From NCBI RefSeq assembly GCF_002289565.1, contig NZ_NTFY01000032.1, positions 62,001 to 126,000 of the forward strand: a DNA stretch of 64,000 bases, in the 5' to 3' direction. Below are positions 49,274-59,060 of the stretch, one piece after another. Origin of the DNA: Rhodopirellula sp. SM50. Lineage in GTDB: Bacteria > Planctomycetota > Planctomycetia > Pirellulales > Pirellulaceae. The notes beneath the pieces were generated by a model. It was not told the origin of the DNA. It did not search any database and was given only the letters and a program-made list of their open reading frames with translations. Position numbers and translations under genes: made by a program. Each line of letters starts with the position of its first letter. Position 1 is the first letter of the stretch.

Positions 49274-49918
49274 ATGACAATGATTTTGGATCAGCCACGG
49301 CGGGCAAGCGGGGCGCGTTTCTTGGGTTGTAACTTGTTGCTTTGCACGCTGATCACCTGCGGCGGATGCGCGACCGTTTTGAGCGAAAAACGTTACGCGG
49401 TCACGATCGACAATCCGGCCGCGCCCACCTTCTTTTCTGTGCATGACCGCAAGAATCGAGTGATTCAGCAAGGCATCACGCCTCAACAAGTCACCCTCGA
49501 TGCCAAGGCGTTCCCGTTCTGGCCGGCCAAGTACTCCGTCGTCTATTCCGGGCGCGAGGCGGCGACGGAGAAACACGAGATCAAAGCGGGCGTGGATCCC
49601 TGGATCGCCGGCAACATTCTATTGGGCGGAGTCGCGGGATTGGTCGTCGACGGGGCGACAGGATCGATGTTCAAATTGCCTAAAACCGTCAAGGGCAACG
49701 TCCCGTCACAGTACGCCGTCACCGACTTGAGCGCCGGAGCATCGATCGCCCACGCGGCGATCCAACCGTCGAGCGATGAACCACGCGAAACCGCTTCCCC
49801 GATGCTCGCGTCGGAATCCCAAGTCATCCCCGCGTCGACGACCTACAGTCTCAACGACACCCCGGTTCGCACAGCGTCCACCAACGGCGATGACACTCCG
49901 TCCGCCTTGGCACGCTAA
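49274..49918 (+). CDS. Putative lipoprotein
   Basis: A 214-residue protein with a lipobox-type leader ('LLCTLITCGGCATVL', Cys after T-C-G-G) and a beta-rich N-terminal half ('RYAVTIDNPAAPTFFSVHD', 'QQGITPQQVTLDAKAF') reminiscent of PEGA-like carbohydrate or peptidoglycan-surface domains. A Gly-rich hydrophobic stretch ('IAGNILLGGVAGLVVDGATG') resembles outer-membrane-associated lipoproteins. The C-terminal 70 residues are Ser/Thr/Ala-rich. The first ATG has no clear ribosome site; an ATG two codons later is equally likely. Confidence 0.7.
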   Translation: MTMILDQPRRASGARFLGCNLLLCTLITCGGCATVLSEKRYAVTIDNPAAPTFFSVHDRKNRVIQQGITPQQVTLDAKAFPFWPAKYSVVYSGREAATEKHEIKAGVDPWIAGNILLGGVAGLVVDGATGSMFKLPKTVKGNVPSQYAVTDLSAGASIAHAAIQPSSDEPRETASPMLASESQVIPASTTYSLNDTPVRTASTNGDDTPSALAR

Positions 49919-50131
49919 ACCGCGATTAAAACTTCGAGTGGGCAAATCGATTGGGTTCGTTGTGGCGGCGGTTTCATTTGTATCTAAGAAGCGGAACGCT
50001 CGCCCCGTGAAAGCGAGGAAATCGATATACTTTCGGACCGTCGACGGATTTGTCGCATTCGTGGCACCAGGCAAGGTTCTTTGACGAAACAAATGTATAT
50101 GCCATGAATCGTGAATCCTTAGTTTCCTATC

Positions 50132-52573
50132 ATGAAGCAGATTGTTGCAGCCTGGCTGATTGCATGTTGTTCGCTCGCCGCGGTGCAGGGCGACGACGAA
50201 CTCGATGCAACGGAATTCGATCCGAAGGAACTCGATGCTACCGTCGGCAGCTTCATCGAGACGCACTGCATCGAATGCCATGACCGGCAGGCTGCCAGCG
50301 GCGATTTCCGGGTCGACAATCTGTCGCCGAAAGTCGGTTTCGAAGACACGCCGCGGTGGGTCGAGATCATGGAGCGGATCAAGTCGGGCGAGATGCCTCC
50401 GGACGATGCCGCCGAACAACCGACCGCGGATCAGCGAGCCGAAATCGTCGAGTGGATCGCGGCGCGGATGAAGGAAGGTGAGTCGGCGCGGCTGGCGAAG
50501 CGCGAGCGGGTTTCCTATCGGCGGCTGACTCGGGAAGAATACGTTTACACCGTCCGCGATCTGATCGGGGTGGAATACGACGCCAGCGATCCCGGCGGGC
50601 TTTTTGAAGATCCCCAATGGCACGGATTTGAGCGGATCGGTTCGGTCCTGACACTTTCGCCATCGCATATCGAGAAATACATCAAAGCGGCCGAGGTGAT
50701 CTTGGATGAAGCGTATCCAGAGGAGCCGATTGAGTACCGCGAGGCCGGCAAGCGGGCGATGGAGGTCAAGGAGACCCACCACCATTTCCAGCGGCTCAAA
50801 GCGGAGGGTTTGCTCGACAAAGTCAGAGCCCCGTTGACGACCTCGGGCCAGATCTATCGCTATTCCAATCCATGGCGTGCGCCTGATCTGAAGTTTCCCG
50901 GCCCGGGTGTGTATGAGATCAGCTACACCGTCTGCGGCTTGAAACCGGAGAACGGCATCGCGCCGCGGATGAAGGTGACCGAGCCCGATCTCGATCGCGT
51001 GTTGTTTGAACGAGACATCATCGCGCCGGAAGACCATCCGGTCACCGTGACGTTCCAGGCTCATTTTTCGAATCCGCCGGGCCGCCCGCCGAAGCTCTAC
51101 GTGACCAACGCGAATAAGGTCCCCAATCATCCGCGAACCAACGCGACAAGCGGGATTCCGTTCATCACGACCAAGCATCGCCGCGCGCCCTGGCAGATGA
51201 AGCTTACCAACCAGGACGGAAGCCCACGGTATCCGATTCTGATCATCGATTCGATCGCCGTGCGCGGTCCTGTGGTGACGGAACAGGAACAACGGTGCCG
51301 CGACGAATATTTGACAACCGAAACATCGCTGGACACCGTCGAGGAAAGCCTTTCCCGGTTCGCGCGTCGTGCCTTTCGGCGGCCGATCAACGACAAGGAA
51401 CTGGAGATCTATCTCAAGATCGTTCGGGGCGAGTTGGAAGCCGGTGAGTCGTTTCGCAATGCCGTCAAAACGGGCATGGTGGCAATCCTCTGTTCCAAGA
51501 GTTTCCTGTTCATCGCCGAGGGAGACGAAGAGGCAGAGCGAAGCGAATTGAACGATTGGGAACTTGCGACCCGGCTGTCCTACCTGCTTTGGAGCACAAT
51601 GCCTGATGACGAACTGTTTGCCTTGGCCCAGAATCGCCAGCTCCGCGATCGGGCGGTCTTGCAGAAGCAGTTCAACCGCATGCTTGCCGATCGGCGCGCC
51701 GAGCGATTCATGCGTTCGTTCTCGTCGCAATGGCTGAACCTGCGCAAGGTGGGAATGTTTCCGCCTGACAGAAACCTCTATCCGAACTACGACGACCACT
51801 TGGAGCAGAGCATGGTCGGGGAGAGTCAGGCGTTTTTTGCCGAAGTGTTGCGGAAAGACCTGACGCTGCGTGAGTTCATCGATTCCGACTGGACGATGCT
51901 CAATCCGCGGCTGGCCCGGTTTTACGGCATCCCCGGCGTGATCGACGATCGTTTTCAGCGCGTCGCGCTGCAACCGCAGAATCATCGGGGCGGTCTGTTG
52001 ACCCACGCGTCGGTTTTGTCGCTGACTTCAGACGGCACGCGACACCGTCCGGTACATCGTGGCGCCTGGCTGTCGGAAGTTTTCCTCGGCAAAGAACCTC
52101 CGCCTCCTCCGGCTAATGTCGACCCGATTGAGCCGACTCCGACGGACGCCCCCAAGGCGACGTTGCGGATGAAATTGGAGGCGCACAAGCGCGATCCGAA
52201 CTGCGCCTCGTGCCACCAAAAGATCGATCCTCTCGGGCTGGCATTCGATCACTACAATGCGATCGGACAGTGGCGCACGCACGAGAAGGTCGAAGGATCC
52301 GGTGATGACCCACCCGTCGATGCCAGTGGCGAACTGGCCGACGGCCGGACGTTTTCCAACGCAAAAGAGTTTCAGCAACTGTTGCTGGCAGATCTGGATG
52401 CGTTCAACCGAACCTTTATCGAAAACCTGGCAATCTACGGCATGCGACGCACGATGACGATAGACGATCGCGAGCGATTAAACGCGATCGCCGAGATCAG
52501 CCGTGAAAAGAACTACCAAGTGCGAGCGATCCTCGAGGCATTCGTACTGTCCGATCTGTTTCAACAACGCTAG
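50132..52573 (+). CDS. DUF1592/DUF1588/DUF1585 planctomycete cytochrome-type protein
   Basis: An 813-residue exported protein of the PSCyt/DUF1592 class. After a signal peptide come a cytochrome-c-like motif C-I-E-C-H (Cys46) in the N-terminal domain, DUF1587 ('RRLTREEYVYTVRDLIGVEY'), DUF1595, DUF1592 ('LATRLSYLLWSTMPDDELFA') and DUF1588 ('RGGLLTHASVLSLTSDGTRH'), then a second heme motif C-A-S-C-H near residue 691 ('KIDPLGLAFDHYNAIG') and DUF1585 at the end. Such proteins are specific to planctomycetes and relatives; they are thought to be periplasmic redox proteins. It is followed nine bases later by the DUF1552 gene, its standard partner. Confidence 0.94.
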   Translation: MKQIVAAWLIACCSLAAVQGDDELDATEFDPKELDATVGSFIETHCIECHDRQAASGDFRVDNLSPKVGFEDTPRWVEIMERIKSGEMPPDDAAEQPTADQRAEIVEWIAARMKEGESARLAKRERVSYRRLTREEYVYTVRDLIGVEYDASDPGGLFEDPQWHGFERIGSVLTLSPSHIEKYIKAAEVILDEAYPEEPIEYREAGKRAMEVKETHHHFQRLKAEGLLDKVRAPLTTSGQIYRYSNPWRAPDLKFPGPGVYEISYTVCGLKPENGIAPRMKVTEPDLDRVLFERDIIAPEDHPVTVTFQAHFSNPPGRPPKLYVTNANKVPNHPRTNATSGIPFITTKHRRAPWQMKLTNQDGSPRYPILIIDSIAVRGPVVTEQEQRCRDEYLTTETSLDTVEESLSRFARRAFRRPINDKELEIYLKIVRGELEAGESFRNAVKTGMVAILCSKSFLFIAEGDEEAERSELNDWELATRLSYLLWSTMPDDELFALAQNRQLRDRAVLQKQFNRMLADRRAERFMRSFSSQWLNLRKVGMFPPDRNLYPNYDDHLEQSMVGESQAFFAEVLRKDLTLREFIDSDWTMLNPRLARFYGIPGVIDDRFQRVALQPQNHRGGLLTHASVLSLTSDGTRHRPVHRGAWLSEVFLGKEPPPPPANVDPIEPTPTDAPKATLRMKLEAHKRDPNCASCHQKIDPLGLAFDHYNAIGQWRTHEKVEGSGDDPPVDASGELADGRTFSNAKEFQQLLLADLDAFNRTFIENLAIYGMRRTMTIDDRERLNAIAEISREKNYQVRAILEAFVLSDLFQQR

Positions 52574-52582
52574 AAAGACTCT

Positions 52583-53950
52583 ATGAACATCCAGACGAAA
52601 AACTGGCGTCTCGACCGCCGCCACGTGCTGCGGGGAATCGGTGCCAGCATCGGTCTTCCGCTGCTCGATTGCATGGCGGACGGTGCAACTCTGCCGGCGG
52701 CGACCGCACCCAAACGCAGTGTCTTTCTTTACATCCCCAACGGCGTCAACACGCTGACCTGGCAGATCGAAAAGGCCGGCGCGGATTTCGAGTTCACCTC
52801 GCCACTCGCGTCGCTCCAGCGACATCGTCACGATGTCACACCGATCAGTGGCCTGCACCATCCGATGGTGCTGGGGAAGCATCACAACTGTGACAAAGTG
52901 TGGCTCACCGGTGCCGACGTTCCCTCCAGTGGCGGATCGTTTCGCAACACCGTTTCGGTCGACCAGTTGATGGCCGAAGTGCAAGGCGCATCGACTCGTT
53001 TCCCTTCCCTTGAACTCGCGATCGAAGGCCACTCACTGGCCTGGTCGCGCGACGGCATTCAACTGCCGGCCGATCGCAACGTCAAGACGGTTTTTGAACG
53101 CCTGTTCGTGGGGGAACAAGGTGGCAAGGATGTCGTTCGCCGTCGTCTCAATCGTCGCGGCAGTATTCTCGATGCCGTCATGGACGACGCCCAGCGGGTG
53201 AACCAGAAAATTGGATCGGCCGATCGCAGCAAGCTGGACGAGTACTTGACCGCCGTTCGCCAAGTGGAAATCCGCACCGATCGCGCCGATGCCTGGCTAG
53301 ACGTCCCCCGCCCCGGACTGCCGAGCGACGCCGCAAACCGCTTTACCGCCAAGCTGGACATCAGCCGGGTCCAAGAGTACCACCGGATCTTCTTTGACCT
53401 GATGGTGCTGGCGCTGCGCACCGATATGACACGCGTCATCACCTGCATGATCTGCAGCGAATCCAATGGCGGTGCGATTCCCGACATCGGGATCTCGCAG
53501 ACCCGGCACGGTTTGTCGCATCACAACGGCGACCCCGAGCAACTGCGTCGACTCACGCAGACCGACACGTTTCTCGTCGAGCAATTGAGCTATTTCCTGG
53601 ACGAGTTGAAAGCTCACCAAGAGGGCGACGACACGTTGTTGGACACCACCCAGATGCTCTGGGGCAGCGGCATGTCTTATGGCCACAGTCACGGAAATGC
53701 CAACCTGCCAACGATCCTGGCCGGGGGCCGCAAGCTCGGATGGAAACACGGCCGGCACCTCGACTTCAACCTGCCGGTCATCGGTCAATACAACGTCGCC
53801 GATGCCGGCGCCCACTACAAGATCTGCGGTCGGCCGGTCGACACCAATGCGCACCTCAGCAATCTGTTCCTGACGATGCTGCACCGCGTGGACGTCGAAG
53901 TGGATCAGTTTCAGGATAGTCTGGGCACGATCTCGGAGATCGTGGCATGA
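52583..53950 (+). CDS. DUF1552 Tat-exported protein
   Basis: A 455-residue protein, the usual companion of DUF1592 proteins. The leader '[20 protein letters not shown]' is a twin-arginine signal. Further family markers are '[16 protein letters not shown]', '[20 protein letters not shown]', '[16 protein letters not shown]' and '[19 protein letters not shown]'. The family resembles alkaline-phosphatase-fold secreted enzymes but activity is unknown. It begins nine bases after the DUF1592 stop and ends with a four-base overlap with the next gene. Confidence 0.93.
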   Translation: MNIQTKNWRLDRRHVLRGIGASIGLPLLDCMADGATLPAATAPKRSVFLYIPNGVNTLTWQIEKAGADFEFTSPLASLQRHRHDVTPISGLHHPMVLGKHHNCDKVWLTGADVPSSGGSFRNTVSVDQLMAEVQGASTRFPSLELAIEGHSLAWSRDGIQLPADRNVKTVFERLFVGEQGGKDVVRRRLNRRGSILDAVMDDAQRVNQKIGSADRSKLDEYLTAVRQVEIRTDRADAWLDVPRPGLPSDAANRFTAKLDISRVQEYHRIFFDLMVLALRTDMTRVITCMICSESNGGAIPDIGISQTRHGLSHHNGDPEQLRRLTQTDTFLVEQLSYFLDELKAHQEGDDTLLDTTQMLWGSGMSYGHSHGNANLPTILAGGRKLGWKHGRHLDFNLPVIGQYNVADAGAHYKICGRPVDTNAHLSNLFLTMLHRVDVEVDQFQDSLGTISEIVA

Positions 53951-55161
53951 GGTTTGTGCGGACAATCCCGTTTTTGGTTCTGGCAGTCGTTGCGTTGGCG
54001 ATTTCAGCTGCCGCCTTGGCTGGTGATGCGGCCAGCCGATTCCGCTCCGATAAAAACCAGGACAAGAACCTGCCGTGGTATCAGCCGGTCAAGGGCGAGT
54101 TTCCGCCCGAGGGCTCGGCACATTCCATCAAGGGAGAGCTGATCTGGGTCGATCACGCCGAGCGCGAGCTGCACCTTCGTGTGGATCGCGATGATTCACA
54201 GGGTGCCGGGGCCCAAGATTTGCCACTGCTGCTGACGATGTTGCCATACGGTTCCATTGAATACAACGGCCAACCCGCGTCGCTTCAGGACATTCCCCTG
54301 GGCACCCATCTTCATACCTGGTGTTACCCGACCGATCCGGATGACAAGCGTCCGCCGATTGCCGGGCGTCACCAGCGGATTTCTCCGGAAGCGAAGTTTC
54401 GGCAATGCATTCGAATCGAAGATGACTTCAGCTACCACGCGCGGCGAAATCAGGTCTGGAGAGTGGATGACGTCGATCACAAGACGATGCAACTGACGGC
54501 AACGCTGTTGGTCGACGGTCAGCCCGAAGACGATGCCAGGCGATTCGATCTGCTTGAGAGCACGGTGATCTACCAGGGACCTGGATTCGGCACACTGGCC
54601 AGCATTCGCCCCGGTCAGCAAGTGCAAATGAACCTCACCTGGGCCACCCTGTACGGCCCGGGCCGTGTGTTTCACATCTGGCTGGATCAGCGGAGTCGCG
54701 AGTTAGCGCGAGACCGCCAGCGACGGCGTCATCATGACCACATTCGCCAGCGCGGCATCCCGGGATGGGTCGACGCGGTGGATGATGAGGCATCCACGGT
54801 CACGGTCACGTTTTTCGACGGCCTCGACATCAGCCTGCTGGAAAGCTTGGATGACATCGTGCCCGAGCCGCTGGGTTGGCCGACCTCCGGCGGTGCGAAA
54901 GATGACAAGAAGCCGAAAGGGACGCTCGCCGTCGCCCGCTCGACGCTGATGACCTACGAGCCGCTCAACGATCGCAAGGGCGGCAACATTCTGAAAACCA
55001 ATCAAGTCCCATTGGTGCCGGGCTGCTGCGGCGTACAGATTCAGCTTCAGTGCGGCCTCTTGCTGGAAGGCTACCGCCCGGGTGAGATCGTCCGTTTTTT
55101 CCCGGCCAGTTGGGAATTCGTCGCCCTACCGTCGGAAGAGCAATTCTTCGGCCGCGAGTGA
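53947..55161 (+). CDS. Hypothetical secreted protein, third gene of DUF1592/DUF1552 operon
   Basis: A 404-residue exported protein with signal peptide ('[18 protein letters not shown]') that I cannot assign to a family. It has beta-rich segments ('[20 protein letters not shown]', '[18 protein letters not shown]') and a conserved-looking '[19 protein letters not shown]' block, plus a Cys pair near the end ('[15 protein letters not shown]'). The overlap ATGA with the DUF1552 stop signals tight coupling. Its 3' end overlaps the convergent kinase gene by 36 bases. Confidence 0.75.
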   Translation: MRFVRTIPFLVLAVVALAISAAALAGDAASRFRSDKNQDKNLPWYQPVKGEFPPEGSAHSIKGELIWVDHAERELHLRVDRDDSQGAGAQDLPLLLTMLPYGSIEYNGQPASLQDIPLGTHLHTWCYPTDPDDKRPPIAGRHQRISPEAKFRQCIRIEDDFSYHARRNQVWRVDDVDHKTMQLTATLLVDGQPEDDARRFDLLESTVIYQGPGFGTLASIRPGQQVQMNLTWATLYGPGRVFHIWLDQRSRELARDRQRRRHHDHIRQRGIPGWVDAVDDEASTVTVTFFDGLDISLLESLDDIVPEPLGWPTSGGAKDDKKPKGTLAVARSTLMTYEPLNDRKGGNILKTNQVPLVPGCCGVQIQLQCGLLLEGYRPGEIVRFFPASWEFVALPSEEQFFGRE

Positions 55162-58100
55162 GCCTGCGTCAAACAGCACGACGTGATCTCCCTTGCCACC
55201 GATGGCGAGGCGTTCTCCGGTCGGTGAGAACTGCAGATCGCGAATGGGCGCGACGTCGGTTTGCACGACCAATTGGTTCTCCCACGTTTCGGTGTCCCAA
55301 AACAAGACTTCGCCGTCGAAATGGCCGCTCGCCATCACTTTCCCATCGTGGGCGAAATCAATTTCACCCAACTGGGATGGATTGGGTTGACGACGCGCCA
55401 CTTCCTGCAACTCGGGAATCGACCAGACCGAGATCACTCCGGCCAGCGTGCCGGTGACCAACGCCTTGCCGCCGGGCTGAAATTTCATCGTCTTCAGGTC
55501 GTCCAGTTGCCGTTGAGCCAACCGTTCGCAATGGCCAAGTTCCGATTCCCGCCACAAAGTGATCAGATCGTTTTCGTCGGCAGTGGCGATCAAACCCGAC
55601 GCACGGTCTTTGACCGAAAGGGAGAGTCTTGATTCAACGTAGACGTCGGAACGTCCCAGACGCAGTGTTCGGTCGGCTTGCACTAATGGTTGCCAGAGCG
55701 GTTTGCCCTCGCTGAACCCGAGCAGTAATCGGTCTTCGTCCAGCATGACCTCTCGCGTACCGCCAGGGGTATTCGGAGAATCGATTTGCCGGCCGTTGCC
55801 GACGTCCCAAACCTTGACATCGCGTCCCCGTTGACGGGTGATCAAACAGCCGCCGGATCCGGCAAACATCAATTGACAGGTTTCCTTGGTACCGGTGTCC
55901 CATTGGCGTTTCAGGTTTCCCGAGTCCGTTTCATAGATCCCGATCCGCCCGTTGGGGCTGTAGGTCGCCAGCAGCGTTCCGTCAGGCGAAAACGCCAGTC
56001 GTCGCACCACGCTTCCCAGCGATGACCAGGTTCGGTAAAGCTTTGGCGGGGTCACCGACGCAACCAGAACCCGTCCTCCCCGCAGTCCGATCGCCACCTT
56101 GCCACCGTTCAGCGAGGCATCCAAGGTGAATGGTTCCAGATCCACTCGCTGCTGCTGATCGGACGGCAAGATGCGGTTTCCAACTCTGCCGACGCGATCA
56201 CTGCGATAGAGCGTTGCGAGCTTCTGGTCGCTGCCCCAAAGATCGACACGCCCGCGTCCGGCCTGCACAAACCTCGGCCGCGGGGTACCCGATTCGATCC
56301 CGACGAAGTCCAGATCGGGAAGAAACACCTGATCGCTCCATGCCCGGTATGGCCGGTCCGCGGCGAGGTCCCAAATGCCGACGCTGTGGAGACGACGGCT
56401 GAGGCTGGCCAGTCGCAGATCCGACGAGTATCGCCCGCGAAAGAACGGCTCGGTCTGCTTTTCGGACAGGATCGCTTGTCGACGTTCGATCGGTTCGCCA
56501 CCGTGCAAGTCACAGATGGTCAGCACACCGGACTGCGACACGGCGCCGACCCGATCTCCGTCCGCGGCAACCGTCAGGCCGATGATTGCTGATTCATCGA
56601 GTTGACGCTCCCAGAGTTGCTCCCCGCCCGGGCGGTTGAAACAAGCCAGCCGACCGGATTGATCGCCAACCAAGTAGGCGTCGGATCCCGAAACGGTCGC
56701 CAGAGCAGTCACTCGATGCGGTGACGATTGTTCCAGCACCTGTGTTTGATTGGAATCGACATCAAACCAGACCGCTTTGCCGTCGCGACGAACGAACAGG
56801 ACGCTGCGGGAGTCTGGATCCAACGCCAAACGCACCGCCGGCGACTCGATTTGACCTGGGATCGACGCGATTCGCTTGCCCGTGGACGTTTCCCACACAC
56901 GAACGCCGGACGGCCCGCTGGTCACCAACCATGCAGCGTCATCGGAAATGGCCACGTCCAACAACCCACGGTCGTCGGCGTTCCATCCCGACGTCACGTC
57001 GGTCGTCAAATCGTACAGCAGTCGCCAAACGAAACCACGGAGATCTGGAGGACAGATCGATTCGTCGGCCAACTGCTGGGCAACATGGTCGGGTTCGCGC
57101 GGGGCCATCGCCCCCAGTCGCAACAACGTCTGATTCAAGGCGGTGCGTCGAAGCTGGACCACTGTATCGGAAATACGCTCGTTCGCCCGCTCCAGAGCCT
57201 TCTTGTTTGCTTCGAGAATCTGATTCGCCTGACGGACGTCACGAGCTCGTTGGTTGGCAACGCTGGCAGCGACTCCGGCGGTGACGGCCAGGATGATCAA
57301 CAACGCCAACGCGATGACGGACAACGAAGCCGCCCTGCGGTGACGCAGACACCATTTCCATAACGCGTCGCCGGCGCTCTGACGCCGGGCCAAAATCGGT
57401 TTGCCTTGCAGGTAATTTCGCAAGTCGCCGGCGAACGCATCAATCGAGGCGTAACGTTCCGCCGGCTCTTTGGCCAACGCGGTTTCGAGAATCAATTCAA
57501 GATCGCCGCGGAAACGACGGTCGAGACGGCCGATCGGCAGGGGCGCCTCATTTTTCACGACCTGCGCCGTCTCCCACATCGACTTCTTGGCGATCGGGTA
57601 GGGAAGTTGCCCCGACAAAAGCTGATAGAGCACGACGGCAAAACCATACACATCGGTCCGAGCATCAATCTGTGACGGCTGCGCATTGAACTGCTCGGGA
57701 CTCATGTAGCTGCGGGTCCCGATCCAAGCCTCCGTCGTCGACTCGTGGCCCCGCTCGTCCGCATTGTCTCGACGCAGACGTGCCAATCCGAAATCGATTA
57801 ATTTTGGAACACCGTCATGGGTGACCAACAGATTGGACGGCTTCAAGTCCCGATGCACAATCCCTTCGGCATGGGCTTCCGACAAGGCATCACAATACTT
57901 CAGGCAAAGTGAGATGGTGTCATGGTGCGACCAACCCGACGTCATCTGTTTGGACTGAACGAAACGCAGGACGTCGGTTCCCTCGACCCATTCCATCGTA
58001 AAGTACAGCCGCGCTGCGCCGAACACCTGCGCGACACCGGCGTCATAAATCTTGGCGATGTTGGGGTGACGAAGCGTCCCCAGCATCTCGACTTCCAATT

Positions 58101-58488
58101 GAAATCGCGATTTGATTCTCGGTCGAGCGGTGATGTCATGCAGCAGCTTGAGTGCGACCTGGCGTGCCGGAAACCGCTGCTCGGCTTGATAAACCACCGA
58201 GTACACGCCACGGGAGGTTTCCGACAGAATCTTGTAGCGGCCGATCGTCTCGGGAACGGGGACCGCAGCAGGACGTTCAAAGCGAGAAAACATCTCCATC
58301 CAAGCGACGTAGTCCCGCAATTGCTCCGCGAGCTTTAAGTCACCGTTACACAATTGCTCGGTCGTGACGTCGATCCCCTCGGCCACCATCGCTTCCCAGC
58401 GGTCGAGCAATGCCTGCAGTTCATCCGAGATGATGAACTCATCTTCCCGATAAGAGCGCGTCGAGGAGTCTTCGAAGGAGTTCGACAA
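55126..58488 (-). CDS. Ser/Thr protein kinase with C-terminal WD40 repeats
   Basis: About 1120 residues. A helical N-terminal part (1-75) precedes a eukaryote-like kinase domain (about 82-370) with 'VALKLLH' (Lys114), 'IVHRDLKPSNLLVTH' (Asp214), 'KLIDFGLAR' and 'GTRSYMSPEQFNA', all key residues present. One membrane helix follows at about 387-410 ('SVIALALLIILAVTAG'), a short coiled region, and then WD40 blades ('VRVWETSTGKRI', 'VKVWDVGNGRQI', 'ISVWSIPELQEVARR') to the end, making a sensor outside the membrane. The start is uncertain: a TTG at 58488 is chosen; the frame extends to a TTG at 58560 inside a palindromic repeat. Substrates unknown; such kinases are abundant in planctomycetes. Confidence 0.9.
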   Translation of the reverse strand: MSNSFEDSSTRSYREDEFIISDELQALLDRWEAMVAEGIDVTTEQLCNGDLKLAEQLRDYVAWMEMFSRFERPAAVPVPETIGRYKILSETSRGVYSVVYQAEQRFPARQVALKLLHDITARPRIKSRFQLEVEMLGTLRHPNIAKIYDAGVAQVFGAARLYFTMEWVEGTDVLRFVQSKQMTSGWSHHDTISLCLKYCDALSEAHAEGIVHRDLKPSNLLVTHDGVPKLIDFGLARLRRDNADERGHESTTEAWIGTRSYMSPEQFNAQPSQIDARTDVYGFAVVLYQLLSGQLPYPIAKKSMWETAQVVKNEAPLPIGRLDRRFRGDLELILETALAKEPAERYASIDAFAGDLRNYLQGKPILARRQSAGDALWKWCLRHRRAASLSVIALALLIILAVTAGVAASVANQRARDVRQANQILEANKKALERANERISDTVVQLRRTALNQTLLRLGAMAPREPDHVAQQLADESICPPDLRGFVWRLLYDLTTDVTSGWNADDRGLLDVAISDDAAWLVTSGPSGVRVWETSTGKRIASIPGQIESPAVRLALDPDSRSVLFVRRDGKAVWFDVDSNQTQVLEQSSPHRVTALATVSGSDAYLVGDQSGRLACFNRPGGEQLWERQLDESAIIGLTVAADGDRVGAVSQSGVLTICDLHGGEPIERRQAILSEKQTEPFFRGRYSSDLRLASLSRRLHSVGIWDLAADRPYRAWSDQVFLPDLDFVGIESGTPRPRFVQAGRGRVDLWGSDQKLATLYRSDRVGRVGNRILPSDQQQRVDLEPFTLDASLNGGKVAIGLRGGRVLVASVTPPKLYRTWSSLGSVVRRLAFSPDGTLLATYSPNGRIGIYETDSGNLKRQWDTGTKETCQLMFAGSGGCLITRQRGRDVKVWDVGNGRQIDSPNTPGGTREVMLDEDRLLLGFSEGKPLWQPLVQADRTLRLGRSDVYVESRLSLSVKDRASGLIATADENDLITLWRESELGHCERLAQRQLDDLKTMKFQPGGKALVTGTLAGVISVWSIPELQEVARRQPNPSQLGEIDFAHDGKVMASGHFDGEVLFWDTETWENQLVVQTDVAPIRDLQFSPTGERLAIGGKGDHVVLFDAGSLAAEELLFRR

Positions 58489-58537
58489 ACGGAATAGCCC
58501 CGCGAAAACCGGAACGCGAAGAGAAGTGGCTGCGACC

Positions 58538-58616
58538 GCGAAAAGGGGGTCAGGAGTCAATAGCCGGAACGGCCCTACGGGTGCTTCGCACGATTGACTC
58601 CTGACCCCCTTTTCGC
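58538..58616. repeat. REP-like palindrome with 24-bp arms
   Basis: Arms 58538-58561 and 58593-58616 are perfectly complementary (arm contains 'GGGGGTCAGGAGTCAAT'). The 31-base loop is GC-rich. It sits exactly where the kinase reading frame could begin. Confidence 0.9.
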
Positions 58617-58775
58617 TCGCAGGACTTTAGCGACAGTTCCTAGTATAGCGATGCACCGATCCGACGCGGAAGCGGCTTGCTGATTTGATCCGATAACGCC
58701 GCGGATTTGATATCAACCGATTCGCCCCCGCAATCCAGGGATCTCCATGGATCCCGTTTGAGCGGCATCGGGCTC

Positions 58776-58894
58776 GCGGGCCGTCGATTTAGTCGGGTTC
58801 TGCTGAGTGAATGGTGAGCCGCTGGCCGTAAGGCAACGTCGCAGTGCCCGGCCGCTTACGCGTCACGGCTCACAAAACCGACAGCCCGCTCGCG
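58776..58894. repeat. Palindromic intergenic repeat, family R1, copy 3
   Basis: Same core 'GAGCCGCTGGCCGTAAGGC' as copies 1 and 2, with a few bases deleted inside, and weaker outer arms. Its right end merges with the terminator at 58884-58904. Confidence 0.85.
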
Positions 58895-58904
58895 GGCGTT
58901 TTTT
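58884..58904 (+). terminator. Terminator-like hairpin at end of R1 copy 3
   Basis: GCCCGCTCGCGGGC (5-bp GC stem, tetraloop) followed by GTTTTTT. It lies between two divergently transcribed genes, so it would insulate the TPR gene from upstream transcription rather than end one of its neighbours. Confidence 0.6.
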
Positions 58905-59060
58905 ATCTTTCCAGGCTTGCATTTTCTTGTCACCGATTTTCTTGTCGTTTCAATTCCCGCTGCCCCATTCCGGTCTTCGGTCTGTGATAGCCTGTAGCTC
59001 TACAAGGTGGTTCCCCGAACGGGACGACGCACGATCTCATTGAGCCAGGAGGCTTCCCGG

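Larger units (their letters stand above)
58489..59060. other. Intergenic region between kinase and TPR gene
   Basis: About 570 bases with the REP palindrome, R1 copy 3 with its terminator-like hairpin, and the short repeat 'ATTTTCTTGTCACCGATTTTC' near 58918. No gene recognised. Confidence 0.6.

Noticed and set aside
49706-52006. A 766-codon open frame on the reverse strand
   Set aside because: It is antisense to the DUF1592 protein, has shadow-like Arg/His/Gly composition and no domain; the plus-strand frame has clear family motifs.
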